Notes under the pieces: generated by a model
Told to the model about the DNA's origin: nothing
What the model saw: only the letters and a program-made list of their open reading frames with translations
The model's database searches: none
Translations under genes and position numbers: made by a program
In this document: positions 43,416 through 51,205 of the stretch, piece after piece
Position numbering within the stretch: position 1 is the stretch's first letter
Layout of the letters: every line of letters begins with the position of its first letter
Assembly: GCA_900543875.1 (NCBI GenBank)
Contig: UQSV01000002.1
Location: 1 to 58,304, forward strand
Length of the DNA: 58,304 nt
Source: an uncultured Coriobacteriaceae bacterium
Lineage (GTDB): Bacteria; Actinomycetota; Coriobacteriia; Coriobacteriales; Atopobiaceae
Direction of reading: 5' to 3'

Positions 43416-43552
43416 CTGATCAACTTTTTCGTGCTTGTATGGCGCCAGCTCGAGTAGAGCGGCACGGCGCCCCTGTAAAGCTGCTGGTAGAAAGGCCGGT
43501 GGCATCCTGCATACCCGCCCGGTCGCTAAACAAGCAAGAATAAGCTGATTAG
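43416..43552 (+). repeat. 137-bp inverted-repeat element, copy 4
   Basis: The left end is CTGATCAACTTTTTCGTGCT; the right end AAGCAAGAATAAGCTGATTAG. Core CGAGTAGAGCGGCA and CCTGTAAAGCTGCTGG at the same offsets as copies 2, 3 and 5. Its minus strand reads MPLYSSWRHTSTKKLI, a chance peptide that recurs in copy 3 and could be mis-annotated as a gene. Confidence 0.9.
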
Positions 43553-43607
43553 CCCCTCAGCGAAGCCGCCGAGCGCGCACGGCTCCAGCGGCCAACGCGG
43601 ACGCAAG

Positions 43608-43743
43608 CTGATCAGCCTATGTACACCAACTTGGCGGCAGCTCGAGTAGAGCAACGCAATGCCCCACAAAATCGCAGGTAGAAAGGTTGACAGATACCAG
43701 GCTACTCACCCATACCCAGCCATGGTGTACAGAGGTCGATTAG
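43608..43743 (+). repeat. 136-bp inverted-repeat element, copy 5
   Basis: The left end is CTGATCAGCCTATGTACACC; the right end GTGTACAGAGGTCGATTAG is its partner with several changes. Core CGAGTAGAGCAACGC and CACAAAATCGCAGGTAGAAAG at the family offsets. It lies 55 bp after copy 4. Between 43239 and 43888 nothing else is supported. Confidence 0.85.
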
Positions 43744-43845
43744 GGTTCCTCCAAACGGTCGGTCCGCCCCACGGCGCGGCAATCTTAGCCGCACGCCCAC
43801 CGCGGCCGCACACGGCGCGGCAGCCTCGCCGGCCGCCCCCGCCCA

Positions 43846-43879
43846 ACAAAATAGGCGACGCGGGTCTCCCCGCGCCGCC
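43846..43879 (-). terminator. intrinsic terminator of the nucleoid-associated protein gene
   Basis: Minus strand GGCGGCGCGGG-GAGA-CCCGCGTCGCC (one G-U pair, 43879-43854) followed by TATTTTG. Confidence 0.85.
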
Positions 43880-43888
43880 CTCGCGCAC

Positions 43889-44899
43889 CTACTTGTTCTC
43901 GATGCTGCCGATGTTCTTGAGCTCAATCGAGATCAAACCGTTTTCCTCGGTCGAGAACTGGATGAACTCGGGGTCGTCGCCGTACTCGGCCGGGAACGAC
44001 ACCTCGATGCCCGTATCGGTCACGATGCGGTGGCACCGCACGCGCTTCTGCGCCACGGCCCTGCGGTCGACCGCCACGTTCTCGGGCAGGTGGCGCACCT
44101 CGGCCTCGGTCTCGAACGCCTTGCGCGCGGGCTCGGAATCCTCGAACACCTTCTCGGCCAGCCCGTCGCGCGAGAAGCTGTCGCACTCGTCGACCTGTTC
44201 GGCCACGAACGCCTTGGCCTTCGACAGCGCGAGCGCCGCGTTGGCGCCGTGCTCCTCGGCCACCTTCTCGACGATCTCGGTCACGCAGTCGATCGTCTCG
44301 CGCGCGCTCGCCTCGCTCGTGCACTGCAAGAGGCCCTCGGGCAGCACGAGCGTCTCCTGCCCGTCGATCGTGCGCGGCTTGTCCACGTAGGAAATCTCGA
44401 GGTTATCGGCGCGCACGACCGCCCAGCTCGCGAGCTTCTGCGTCGCCGCTGGCAGCACGCCATAGCGCCTCACGATGTCGCAGCTCACCATCGTGCCCGC
44501 CTGGCTCACCTCATGCACGAACGCCTTCTTGCCCTCGAGCAGGAAAAGCCCCAGGTAGCGCACGTCCTCGCCATCCATGAAGTCGACCACGAGCATGTCG
44601 GTGCTCTTGGCCCCGTCGGCGCGCTGGATCTCGCCAAACACGAAGTTGGCCATGTCGGCCGTCAGCGGAACGAACTCGTCGGCGCCGTGCAGGTAGCGGC
44701 TCACCTTCGTGGACAGCGCGTTGTCGGAGCCAAACCTGCCATGGCGGCAGTCGGTCGACCCCAGAGCCTTGCGGCAGATGCTCTGCACGTAGGCCTTGAC
44801 GGGCTTCTCCTCGAGGTCGAGCTCGGCCTTCGACAGCACGCTCACGGCCGAGTCGAGGTCGAGGACGTGCAGAACGGCCTTGTTGAGGCGAATGATCAT
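43889..44899 (-). CDS. 37-kDa nucleoid-associated protein (NdpA/YejK family)
   Basis: A 336-aa protein; I chose ATG at 44899 after GGAGG. The N-terminus MIIRLNKAVLHVLDLDSAVSV and the central MLVVDFMDGEDVRYLGLFLLEG match the nucleoid-associated protein family (PF04245 type). Ends with a C-terminal beta domain (ISIELKNIGSIENK). Members bind the nucleoid; the exact role is unknown. Divergent from the SixA-like gene, 171 bp apart; TATAGT within that gap is a plausible -10 for this gene. Confidence 0.82.
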   Translation of the reverse strand: MIIRLNKAVLHVLDLDSAVSVLSKAELDLEEKPVKAYVQSICRKALGSTDCRHGRFGSDNALSTKVSRYLHGADEFVPLTADMANFVFGEIQRADGAKSTDMLVVDFMDGEDVRYLGLFLLEGKKAFVHEVSQAGTMVSCDIVRRYGVLPAATQKLASWAVVRADNLEISYVDKPRTIDGQETLVLPEGLLQCTSEASARETIDCVTEIVEKVAEEHGANAALALSKAKAFVAEQVDECDSFSRDGLAEKVFEDSEPARKAFETEAEVRHLPENVAVDRRAVAQKRVRCHRIVTDTGIEVSFPAEYGDDPEFIQFSTEENGLISIELKNIGSIENK

Positions 44900-45070
44900 G
44901 AACCCCTCCATATGGTGGGCCCGCGCGGGCGCAACCGCCCGCGACGCCGGGCGCGGATTGCAGGCGTCAACTATACCGCGCCCCACGCAAACGAAATCGA
45001 ATCTCAAGAATCCCTGCTAAACCACCCCCAAAACGGGGAGAAGAACAACTACGACAAAAGGAGGCCAACA

Positions 45071-45571
45071 ATGGCACGCACCATCATCCTCGTCCGTCAC
45101 GGCAAGGCGAAAAAGGCCCAGCTTGGCACGGACGACATCAACCGTCCGCTCGTTCCCGGCGCCGCCGAGGCGCTCGCCCCCACCTTCCGCCACGCGATGG
45201 CCCAGCTCCACGGCGCGCGCCAGGCGCACCTGTGGGTGAGCCCGGCCCTGCGCGCCAAGCAGACGAGCGCCGCGCTGGCACCCGCGCTCGTGGGCAACGG
45301 CATCCAGATCGTCGAGACCCGCGACCTGCCCTGCCTGTTCGAGCAGGACCAGGCCACCTTCCTCGACGAGCTCGCCGCCACGCCCGACGACGCCTGCGTG
45401 GCCGTCGTGGGCCACATCCCCTTCATGGACGAGCTGCTGACGCGCCTCTGCGACTGCCAGATCGACTTTGCCCCGGGCTCCATCGCAGCCGTCGAGCTCG
45501 ACGGCGACCCGCGCGACCCCTCCATCTCGGGCACGCTGCTGTGGTACGCCCGCGGCCCCAAGCTGTCCTAG
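45071..45571 (+). CDS. SixA-like histidine phosphatase
   Basis: A 166-aa member of the histidine phosphatase superfamily. ATG follows GGAGG by 6 nt. The catalytic motif is ILVRHGKAKKAQ (His ~10), the phosphate-binding Arg is in SPALRAKQTS, and the second His in AVVGHIPFMDELL. Length and RHGKA favour SixA, which removes phosphate from phosphohistidine in E. coli (PTS protein NPr or HPt domains). A role on a PTS phosphohistidine is an inference. Confidence 0.88.
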   Translation: MARTIILVRHGKAKKAQLGTDDINRPLVPGAAEALAPTFRHAMAQLHGARQAHLWVSPALRAKQTSAALAPALVGNGIQIVETRDLPCLFEQDQATFLDELAATPDDACVAVVGHIPFMDELLTRLCDCQIDFAPGSIAAVELDGDPRDPSISGTLLWYARGPKLS

Positions 45572-45586
45572 CGCGAGAAGCCCTGC

Positions 45587-45654
45587 GGGGACAGAGGGAC
45601 GGGTCCTTCGTCCCCGCCAAACGGGGACAAAAGGCACGTCCCGCCTCTGGCCCC
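45587..45654. repeat. GGGGACA-type palindromic repeat, copy 4
   Basis: GGGGACAGAGGGACGGGTCC, TCGTCCCCGCCAAACGGGGA and CAAAAGGCACGTCCC, the same modules as at 17275. It begins 15 bp past the SixA-like stop. The rest of 45655-45868 shows no gene. Confidence 0.75.
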
Positions 45655-45868
45655 GCCTGCCACGAGACGAGGGCGGTACGAGCGGGTCGGCCGCGCCAAC
45701 AGGCCCGCCCCCGCCCCCCCACAGGGGCGCCCCGCCCCAACCCCGCCCAAACACAACGTGAACATCAGGAGAAGCCGTGCGAGCAGGCGCCGCCGGCCAC
45801 GTGCGCTGCGCTACGATTGATAGCCGCAATTTTGAGCGAACCAGCGAGCGAAAGGGTCCCACCCACCC

Positions 45869-48040
45869 ATGAGCGACATCAATAAGCCCCAGCTAGAGAC
45901 CGTCATCGACGACACAGACGACCTCCGGCCCGCAGACGACCCCATCATGGCCGAGGAGCAGGCGCACCTCGACGAGATCTACGCCAAGCTCACCGCCATG
46001 CGCGACGACCTCGCCGCCGAGCTCGAGCACGGCCACGAGGGTGCCGCGGCAGACCTGCGCGAGCTCTCCGACGAGATCCGCCCCGACTTTGGCGGCGCGG
46101 CCGACGAGGTCATGGAGACTCTCGCCGCCATCGAGACGCTCAACGCCGTCATCGACGCCTACAACCAGTACCACGACTTCTCGGTCGACAAGCTGCGCCG
46201 CCTGCTGCTCCTGCTGCGCCAGCCCTACTTCGCCAAGGTCCGCCTCAAGATGTCACCCGACCGCCCGGCCCGCGACGTCTACATCGGCGCCGCCGGCATG
46301 ACCGACGAGCGCAGCCGCCCCCTCATCGTCGACTGGCGCAACCCCGTCGCCGAGACCTACTACAACCAGGAGAACGGCCAGACCAGCTACACCGTCAACG
46401 GCCGCACGCGCACCGTCGAGCTCGAGCTGCGCCGCCAGTTCGACATCACGCGCGACCACCTCAACATGTACTTCGACACCACCGTCGCCATCGAGGACTC
46501 GCTGCTGCTGGGCGCGCTGCGCCGCCACCACTCCGAGAAGCTCAAGGACATCACGGCCACGATCCAGCGCGAGCAGAACCAGGTCGTGCGCCACGCCGAC
46601 GTGCCGGCGCTTCTCGTGAACGGCATCGCCGGCTCGGGCAAGACCTCGGTGATGCTGCAGCGCATCGCCTACCTGCTCTACGGCGAGCGCGAGACGCTCA
46701 GCGCCTCGCAGGTGCACCTCTTTGGCCCCAACGCCGTCTTCGAGCACTACATCGACAACGTCCTGCCCTCGATGGGCGAGTCGAACCCGCAGGTCTACAC
46801 CTGGCGCGACTTCTGCGAGGCGCAGGGTGCCGGTGGCCGCGACCTGGGCGAGGACACCGACCCTGCCTGCCTCGAGAAGCTCGAGAGCGACATCTCGAGC
46901 CTGTTCCTCACGGCCGACGACCTGCGCGAGATCCGCTGCGACGGCACCGTGCTGCTCAAGGTCGCGAGCGTCGAGAGCGCCGTGGCCAAGTTCGCCCGCT
47001 TTGGCGTGGGCCCGCGCTTCTGCGCGCTGGTCACCGACGAGCTACACGACCGCGTGAGCCGCCGCATCGCCTTGATGGCACGCGACGAGGAGCTGCAGGA
47101 GGAGATGCTGGGCCTCGACGTTGACGACCAGGTGCGCTTCTTTGGCGAGACGGTGAGCCCCGAGAACGAGCAGGAGACCGTGGCCCTCACCCGCCGCTGG
47201 CTCGAGCAGGTCTTCGCCGGCGCCCACGACGAGGTCGACCGCCTGGCTTGGCTCAAGCTCGACCGCGTGGCCATGCGTATGCTCGGCAAGCCCAGTGTGA
47301 GCGCCAGCGAGTGGCTCTACCTGCGCCTCCTCGTGACGGGCCGCGGCGACACCGACGCCCGCTACGTCATGATCGACGAGGTGCAGGACTACACGGTGGC
47401 CCAACTCATGGTGCTTAGCAGGCACTTCTCGCGCGCGCACTTCCTCATGCTGGGCGACGAGCACCAGGCCATCCGCGAGGGAACCGCGAGCTTTGCCCAG
47501 ATCCGTGAGCTGTTCGGCCGCACCCACGGGCAGGTCGACGAGTGCCGCCTGCTTACGAGCTACCGCTCGAGCCCCGAGATCACGACCCTGTTCAGCGGGC
47601 TGGTCGAGCATGACGCGCCCGTGAAGCTCGCGAGCGTCCACCGCGCCGGCGTGGCCCCGCACATCGAGGCCCTGCCCGGCCGCGACGAGTTCCTTGCCGC
47701 CCTGCGCAAGCAGGTGGCCGCCGCGCACGAGATGGAGGGCCTCACCGCACTCGTCGCCGCCGACGACGGGGCCGTGAGCTGGCTCGCCAAGCAGCTGCGC
47801 GACTGCGACGTCACGGTCATCAAGAACAACAACGAGCTGCCCGCCGCGGGCGTGGTCCTCATGTCGCTGCGCCTTGCCAAGGGCCTCGAGTTCGACCAGG
47901 TCATCATCCCCGATGCGAGCGCCGAGGCCTACCCCGACACCCCGCTCGCCCGCCGCAGGCTCTACACAGCCGTCTCGCGCGCCATGCACGGCGTGACCCT
48001 GCTGGCCCAGGGCGAGCTCACCCCGCTCGTGACGCGGTAG
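45869..48040 (+). CDS. helD: HelD-type helicase (RNA polymerase recycling factor)
   Basis: A 723-aa UvrD-like SF1 protein. The N-terminal ~120 residues form a long antiparallel coiled-coil-like arm (EEQAHLDEIYAKLTAMRDDL). Then the HelD-specific YIGAAGMTDERSRPLIVDWRNPVAETYY, Walker A NGIAGSGKTSVML (~250), motif II VMIDEVQDYT, motif III-like LMLGDEHQAI, motif IV LTSYRSSPEI and motif VI RRRLYTAVSRAM. These match HelD, which removes stalled RNA polymerase from DNA in Gram-positives. The ribosome-binding site is weak (AAGGG at 12 nt). Confidence 0.9.
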   Translation: MSDINKPQLETVIDDTDDLRPADDPIMAEEQAHLDEIYAKLTAMRDDLAAELEHGHEGAAADLRELSDEIRPDFGGAADEVMETLAAIETLNAVIDAYNQYHDFSVDKLRRLLLLLRQPYFAKVRLKMSPDRPARDVYIGAAGMTDERSRPLIVDWRNPVAETYYNQENGQTSYTVNGRTRTVELELRRQFDITRDHLNMYFDTTVAIEDSLLLGALRRHHSEKLKDITATIQREQNQVVRHADVPALLVNGIAGSGKTSVMLQRIAYLLYGERETLSASQVHLFGPNAVFEHYIDNVLPSMGESNPQVYTWRDFCEAQGAGGRDLGEDTDPACLEKLESDISSLFLTADDLREIRCDGTVLLKVASVESAVAKFARFGVGPRFCALVTDELHDRVSRRIALMARDEELQEEMLGLDVDDQVRFFGETVSPENEQETVALTRRWLEQVFAGAHDEVDRLAWLKLDRVAMRMLGKPSVSASEWLYLRLLVTGRGDTDARYVMIDEVQDYTVAQLMVLSRHFSRAHFLMLGDEHQAIREGTASFAQIRELFGRTHGQVDECRLLTSYRSSPEITTLFSGLVEHDAPVKLASVHRAGVAPHIEALPGRDEFLAALRKQVAAAHEMEGLTALVAADDGAVSWLAKQLRDCDVTVIKNNNELPAAGVVLMSLRLAKGLEFDQVIIPDASAEAYPDTPLARRRLYTAVSRAMHGVTLLAQGELTPLVTR

Positions 48041-48047
48041 GCGCGTC

Positions 48048-48224
48048 CTCGCCACGCGCCCGGCTCGTCACGCGCCCGGCTCGTCACGCGCCCGGCTCGT
48101 CACGCGCCCGACTCGTAACGTGCCCGACTCGTCACGTCAGCTCGTCACGCGCCCTCGTCACGCGCCAGGCTCGCCACGTCAGCTCGTCACGCGCACGGCT
48201 CGTCACGTGCCCGGCTCGTCACGC
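48048..48224. repeat. tandem repeat of CTCGTCACGCGCCCGG (12 units, 16 or 13 bp)
   Basis: The core CTCGYCACG occurs at 48048, 48064, 48080, 48096, 48112 (CTCGTAACG), 48128, 48141, 48154, 48170, 48183, 48199 and 48215. Steps are exactly 16 or 13 bp. It starts 8 bp after the helD stop and ends 4 bp before the next palindrome. Confidence 0.9.
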
Positions 48225-48227
48225 TCC

Positions 48228-48298
48228 GCAAATTCCTAGGAAAATGCGGTTATCCATATTTAGCGGATAGCGTTAACGTCACTTTCCTAGGAATCTGC
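48228..48298. repeat. 71-bp inverted-repeat element with CCTAGG arms
   Basis: The left arm GCAAATTCCTAGGAAAATG and right arm CACTTTCCTAGGAATCTGC are inverted repeats with three differences. Inside, TTATCCATATTTAGCGGATA folds again. The segment TTTAGCGGATAGC is also found next to the left arms of the 200-bp elements at 30809 and 32011, which suggests a common origin or function. Confidence 0.8.
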
Positions 48299-48333
48299 AC
48301 TCCCACGTCCCTTACCCAGGTTTGGAGACCCAC

Positions 48334-48834
48334 ATGCAGATTCGCACCGCCACCGCGGCCGACCTCGACGACCTCGCGCGCATCTACGCCGCCGCCCGCC
48401 GTTTCATGGCCGAGAACGGCAACCCCACCCAGTGGGGCGATGGCCGCCCCACCGCCGCCGAGATCGCCGAGACGGTCGAGCAGGGCGCCTGCCTGGTTGG
48501 CGTTGACGAGCACGACGTCCCCCACTTCGCGTTCTCGCTCTACTCCGAGGCCGACCCCACCTACGCGACCATCGAGGGCGCCTGGCCCAACGACGCCCCC
48601 TACCTCACGATTCACCGAGTCGCGAGCGACGGCGCGCTCCATGGGGTCTTCGCGGCCATCGTAGCCTTTGCCCGCGAGCGCGCCGCGGCCGCCGACGTCG
48701 CCAACGTGCGCGTCGACACGCACGAGGACAACAAGCCCATGCAGCATCTCATCGCCAAGGCGGGCTTTGCCTATTGCGGCGTCATCCACCTGGCCGACGG
48801 CGACCCACGCCTGGCCTACCAGCTGGTTCTCTAG
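48334..48834 (+). CDS. GNAT-family N-acetyltransferase
   Basis: A 166-aa acetyltransferase; ATG at 48334 with GGAG 6 nt upstream. The GNAT fold starts MQIRTATAADLDDLARIYAA; strand-4 region PYLTIHRVASDGALHGVF has the Q/R-x-x-G-x-G-like acetyl-CoA loop in altered form (VASDGALHG), followed by VRVDTHEDNKPMQHLIAKAGF, the typical C-terminal segment. The substrate is unknown. Close relatives in gut anaerobes are annotated only as GNAT. Confidence 0.85.
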   Translation: MQIRTATAADLDDLARIYAAARRFMAENGNPTQWGDGRPTAAEIAETVEQGACLVGVDEHDVPHFAFSLYSEADPTYATIEGAWPNDAPYLTIHRVASDGALHGVFAAIVAFARERAAAADVANVRVDTHEDNKPMQHLIAKAGFAYCGVIHLADGDPRLAYQLVL

Positions 48835-48879
48835 GCCGATAAGGGCACAAAGACAGGCGGCTCGGCCCCGCGCGGCCAA

Positions 48880-48944
48880 GTGCGTGCCAGCCGCAGGTAG
48901 TTATGGCCTCCGAGACCCGATAATTACCTGCGTTTGGCACGCAC
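48880..48944. repeat. 65-bp palindrome with 25-bp arms
   Basis: The left arm (48880-48904, GTGCGTGCCAGCCGCAGGTA then GTTAT) and right arm (48920-48944) are inverted with three mismatches around a 15-nt loop. There is no T-tract. It separates the GNAT and thioesterase genes and may be a bidirectional terminator or a small mobile palindrome. Confidence 0.75.
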
Positions 48945-49050
48945 CATGCCGCAGCGGGCCAGCTGCACCCCTCTCGTCCGCTTCCTCACCGGCCCTCCAC
49001 GGGGACGCGCTATCATGACCCGGCACATCAACACGCATGAGGAGAACATC

Positions 49051-49488
49051 GTGAGCGACAAGCAGCAGACCACCGACCAGTCACTCGAGGCCCAGCGGAC
49101 GCTGCTCGAGAAGCGCCTCCCCGTGGACTTCCGCGAGGTCCGCTGCCTGGGCGACATGGAGCTGCTCGAGGTCGGGCCACGCCTCATCCGCCTGCGCACG
49201 CACATCTCCGACGACGCCCTCAACCCGCGCGGCTTTGCCCACGGCGGCTGGCTGTTCACCCTGTGCGACGCCTCGAGCGGCGCCCTCGTCTTCTCGCGCG
49301 GGCTCGACTGCGTGACGCAGAACGCCTCGATCAACTACCTGCACGGCGGCTGGCCCGGCGACACGGTCGACATCGAGGTCAGGGCGCTGCACTGGGGCCG
49401 CACCACCGTCGTGAACCAGGTGACGCTCACCAACCAGGACGACAGGCCCCTGGCTGTCGCCACGATGACGATGTACGTGATGCACTAA
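49051..49488 (+). CDS. PaaI-type hotdog thioesterase
   Basis: A 145-aa single-domain hotdog protein; GTG at 49051 follows GAGGAG by 6 nt (an in-frame ATG at 49015 has none). The motif NPRGFAHGGWLFTLCDASSG carries the HGG and Asp of PaaI-like acyl-CoA thioesterases, and NASINYLHGGWPGDTVDIEV is the usual second half. It hydrolyses acyl- or aryl-CoA; the substrate is unknown. Its stop abuts, base to base, the stop of the convergent gene at 49489. Confidence 0.88.
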   Translation: MSDKQQTTDQSLEAQRTLLEKRLPVDFREVRCLGDMELLEVGPRLIRLRTHISDDALNPRGFAHGGWLFTLCDASSGALVFSRGLDCVTQNASINYLHGGWPGDTVDIEVRALHWGRTTVVNQVTLTNQDDRPLAVATMTMYVMH

Positions 49489-49902
49489 CTACATGCGGCA
49501 GAGCTGGTCGCGCACGCGCTCGACCTCGCGGATGGCACGTGCCACCTGGTACTGGGCGTCGTCGATGCGCCGCTGGGCAATCCAGTCCGCAATCACGTTG
49601 TCGAGGAACAGGTCCGTGAACTGCAGCAGGCCGCCCAGCTCCACGTTGAGGCCCACGCCCTCGACGTCGTCGAGCTCGCCCACGAAGACCTGCAGCGCCC
49701 GCTTGGCGGCGTTTATCTCGTCCTGCGCGTCGTCGATGCCGCGATACTTGAGCAGGCTCGTGACGAAGCCGCCGCCCAGCATGTCGACCATGCCCCAGCG
49801 GCGGGCGTCGTCGAGCTTGTCGGCCGCGCGCTCGAGATGGTCGAGCGCGTCGTTGGCGGCAACGATGGCCTCGCCAATCTCTTTTGCTCTGTCCTTGGGC
49901 AT
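49489..49902 (-). CDS. 137-aa helical protein of unknown function
   Basis: ATG at 49902 follows GGAAGGG by 6 nt. Predicted mostly helical and soluble, with a Gly-rich turn: LERAADKLDDARRWGMVDML then GGGFVTSLLKYRGID, LDDVEGVGLNVELGGLLQF, and a C-terminal helix of I/V-x-x-V heptads (QVARAIREVERVRDQL). Proteins with this DARxWGxxDMLGGG pattern recur in Firmicutes and Actinobacteria without assigned role. Monocistronic, converging on the thioesterase with no intergenic base. Confidence 0.75.
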   Translation of the reverse strand: MPKDRAKEIGEAIVAANDALDHLERAADKLDDARRWGMVDMLGGGFVTSLLKYRGIDDAQDEINAAKRALQVFVGELDDVEGVGLNVELGGLLQFTDLFLDNVIADWIAQRRIDDAQYQVARAIREVERVRDQLCRM

Positions 49903-50069
49903 GCGGGTCCCTTCCTGCGCGCTAGCGGTGGACGCGCACCGTGCGGGCAACGCCGGCTCGCCGCCGACCGTCCGCCAAAGCGCGGCGCTGGCTTTTGCAT
50001 GAAGCTTACCCAACCGGTGGCATAGTAGATAGCCCAAAGGCCCCAACGGGCATGTCGAGAGGAGCGCGC

Positions 50070-51194
50070 ATGAGGGTCACGGCCACGGCACTTGCCGCCT
50101 GCGCGCTTGCGGGCGCGACCTGCCGCATGCTGCCCGAGCAGCTCTCGGCGCTTCCCCTCGTGCCCCTCGTCGTCGCGATGACGCCTGCGTTTGCCCTGCT
50201 CGCAGGGGTTGCGCTCGTCCTCACGCTCCTGCCACGCGCCTGGGCGGGACACCGCGCGGCGCGCCTGCTCGTGCGCGCGGCAGCCGTCGTCGTGCTCGCG
50301 CTCGAGACGACGTGGCTCGCACCCTACGCCCTGCCCGCCCAGCGCGTGAGCGACGCGCGCCAGGACGCCGGTGATGCCACCACCCTCACGGTCATGACCT
50401 GCAATGTCTACAAGGGGGCCGCCGACCCTACGGCGATCGTCGCCGCCGTGCGCGAGAACCGCGTCGAGGTGCTGGCCCTGCAGGAGACGACCGTCGACTT
50501 CGTGGCGCGCCTCAGGGCCGCGGGGCTCGACGAGCTGCTCCCCCACTCCCAGCGCTCCTCGTCCGACGGCGTCTATGGCAACGGCGTTTGGAGCGCCCAC
50601 CCGCTCGCGGACGTCGCGAGCGACGACATCGGCTCGAGCGCGAGCGCCATGCCGGCGGGCACCATCGAGGTCACGCGCGCAAACGGCACCAACGCCCGCG
50701 TGCGCCTCGTGAGCGTGCACACCTGCTCGCCCGGCCCCGGCTACTGGAACCTGTGGCGCAGGAGCATCGAGGAGATTGGCATGGTGCGCAGCCGCGTCGC
50801 GGCAGACCCCACGTGCGCCTACGTGCTCATGGGCGACTTCAACGCCACCTGGGACCACGCACCCTTCCGCGCCATGCTCGGCGTGGATGGCGCAGGCGGT
50901 GCAGGACCCGCGGGTACCACCGACGCAGCCACCACGGATGCCGAGAAGGGCGTCGGCAACAACGCCGCGCACGCCGGGCAAGACGCCACAGGCGGCTTCG
51001 TGACCCTCCACGACGCCGCGCATGAGTGCGGCCAGGGGCTCGTCGCCACCTGGCCCTCAAACGCCCTCGTGGCGCCCCTCGCGGGCATCGACCACGTGGT
51101 CACGAGCGATGCTGCGGTCGCCACGAGCGTGCAAACTCTCGCCATCCCCGGCAGCGACCACGCCGCCCTGCTCGCCACCCTCGCCCTGAGCTAG
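50070..51194 (+). CDS. membrane-anchored endonuclease/exonuclease/phosphatase (EEP) protein
   Basis: A 374-aa protein; ATG at 50070 follows GAGGAG by 5 nt. Three hydrophobic N-terminal segments (~5-22, ~33-58, ~70-88) precede the EEP domain, which is therefore probably extracellular. EEP motifs are TLTVMTCNVYKGAADP (Asn), VLALQETTVDF (metal Glu), YVLMGDFNATWDHAPF (Asp-Phe-Asn), LAGIDHVVTSD and GSDHAALLATL (catalytic His). The layout is as in YafD/UPF0294-like proteins. An Ala/Gly/Thr-rich loop of ~45 residues lies between GDFN and IDH. Substrate is unknown (nucleic acid or phospholipid). Confidence 0.87.
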   Translation: MRVTATALAACALAGATCRMLPEQLSALPLVPLVVAMTPAFALLAGVALVLTLLPRAWAGHRAARLLVRAAAVVVLALETTWLAPYALPAQRVSDARQDAGDATTLTVMTCNVYKGAADPTAIVAAVRENRVEVLALQETTVDFVARLRAAGLDELLPHSQRSSSDGVYGNGVWSAHPLADVASDDIGSSASAMPAGTIEVTRANGTNARVRLVSVHTCSPGPGYWNLWRRSIEEIGMVRSRVAADPTCAYVLMGDFNATWDHAPFRAMLGVDGAGGAGPAGTTDAATTDAEKGVGNNAAHAGQDATGGFVTLHDAAHECGQGLVATWPSNALVAPLAGIDHVVTSDAAVATSVQTLAIPGSDHAALLATLALS

Positions 51195-51205
51195 CGCCAC
51201 ACGGG

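Noticed and set aside
42623..43465. A minus-strand frame beginning MPLYSSWRHTSTKKLI upstream of and overlapping the LacI gene
   Set aside because: Its start lies inside a 137-bp repeat element and the rest is an out-of-frame reading of the LacI gene. The same peptide start appears in another copy of the repeat at 37881.
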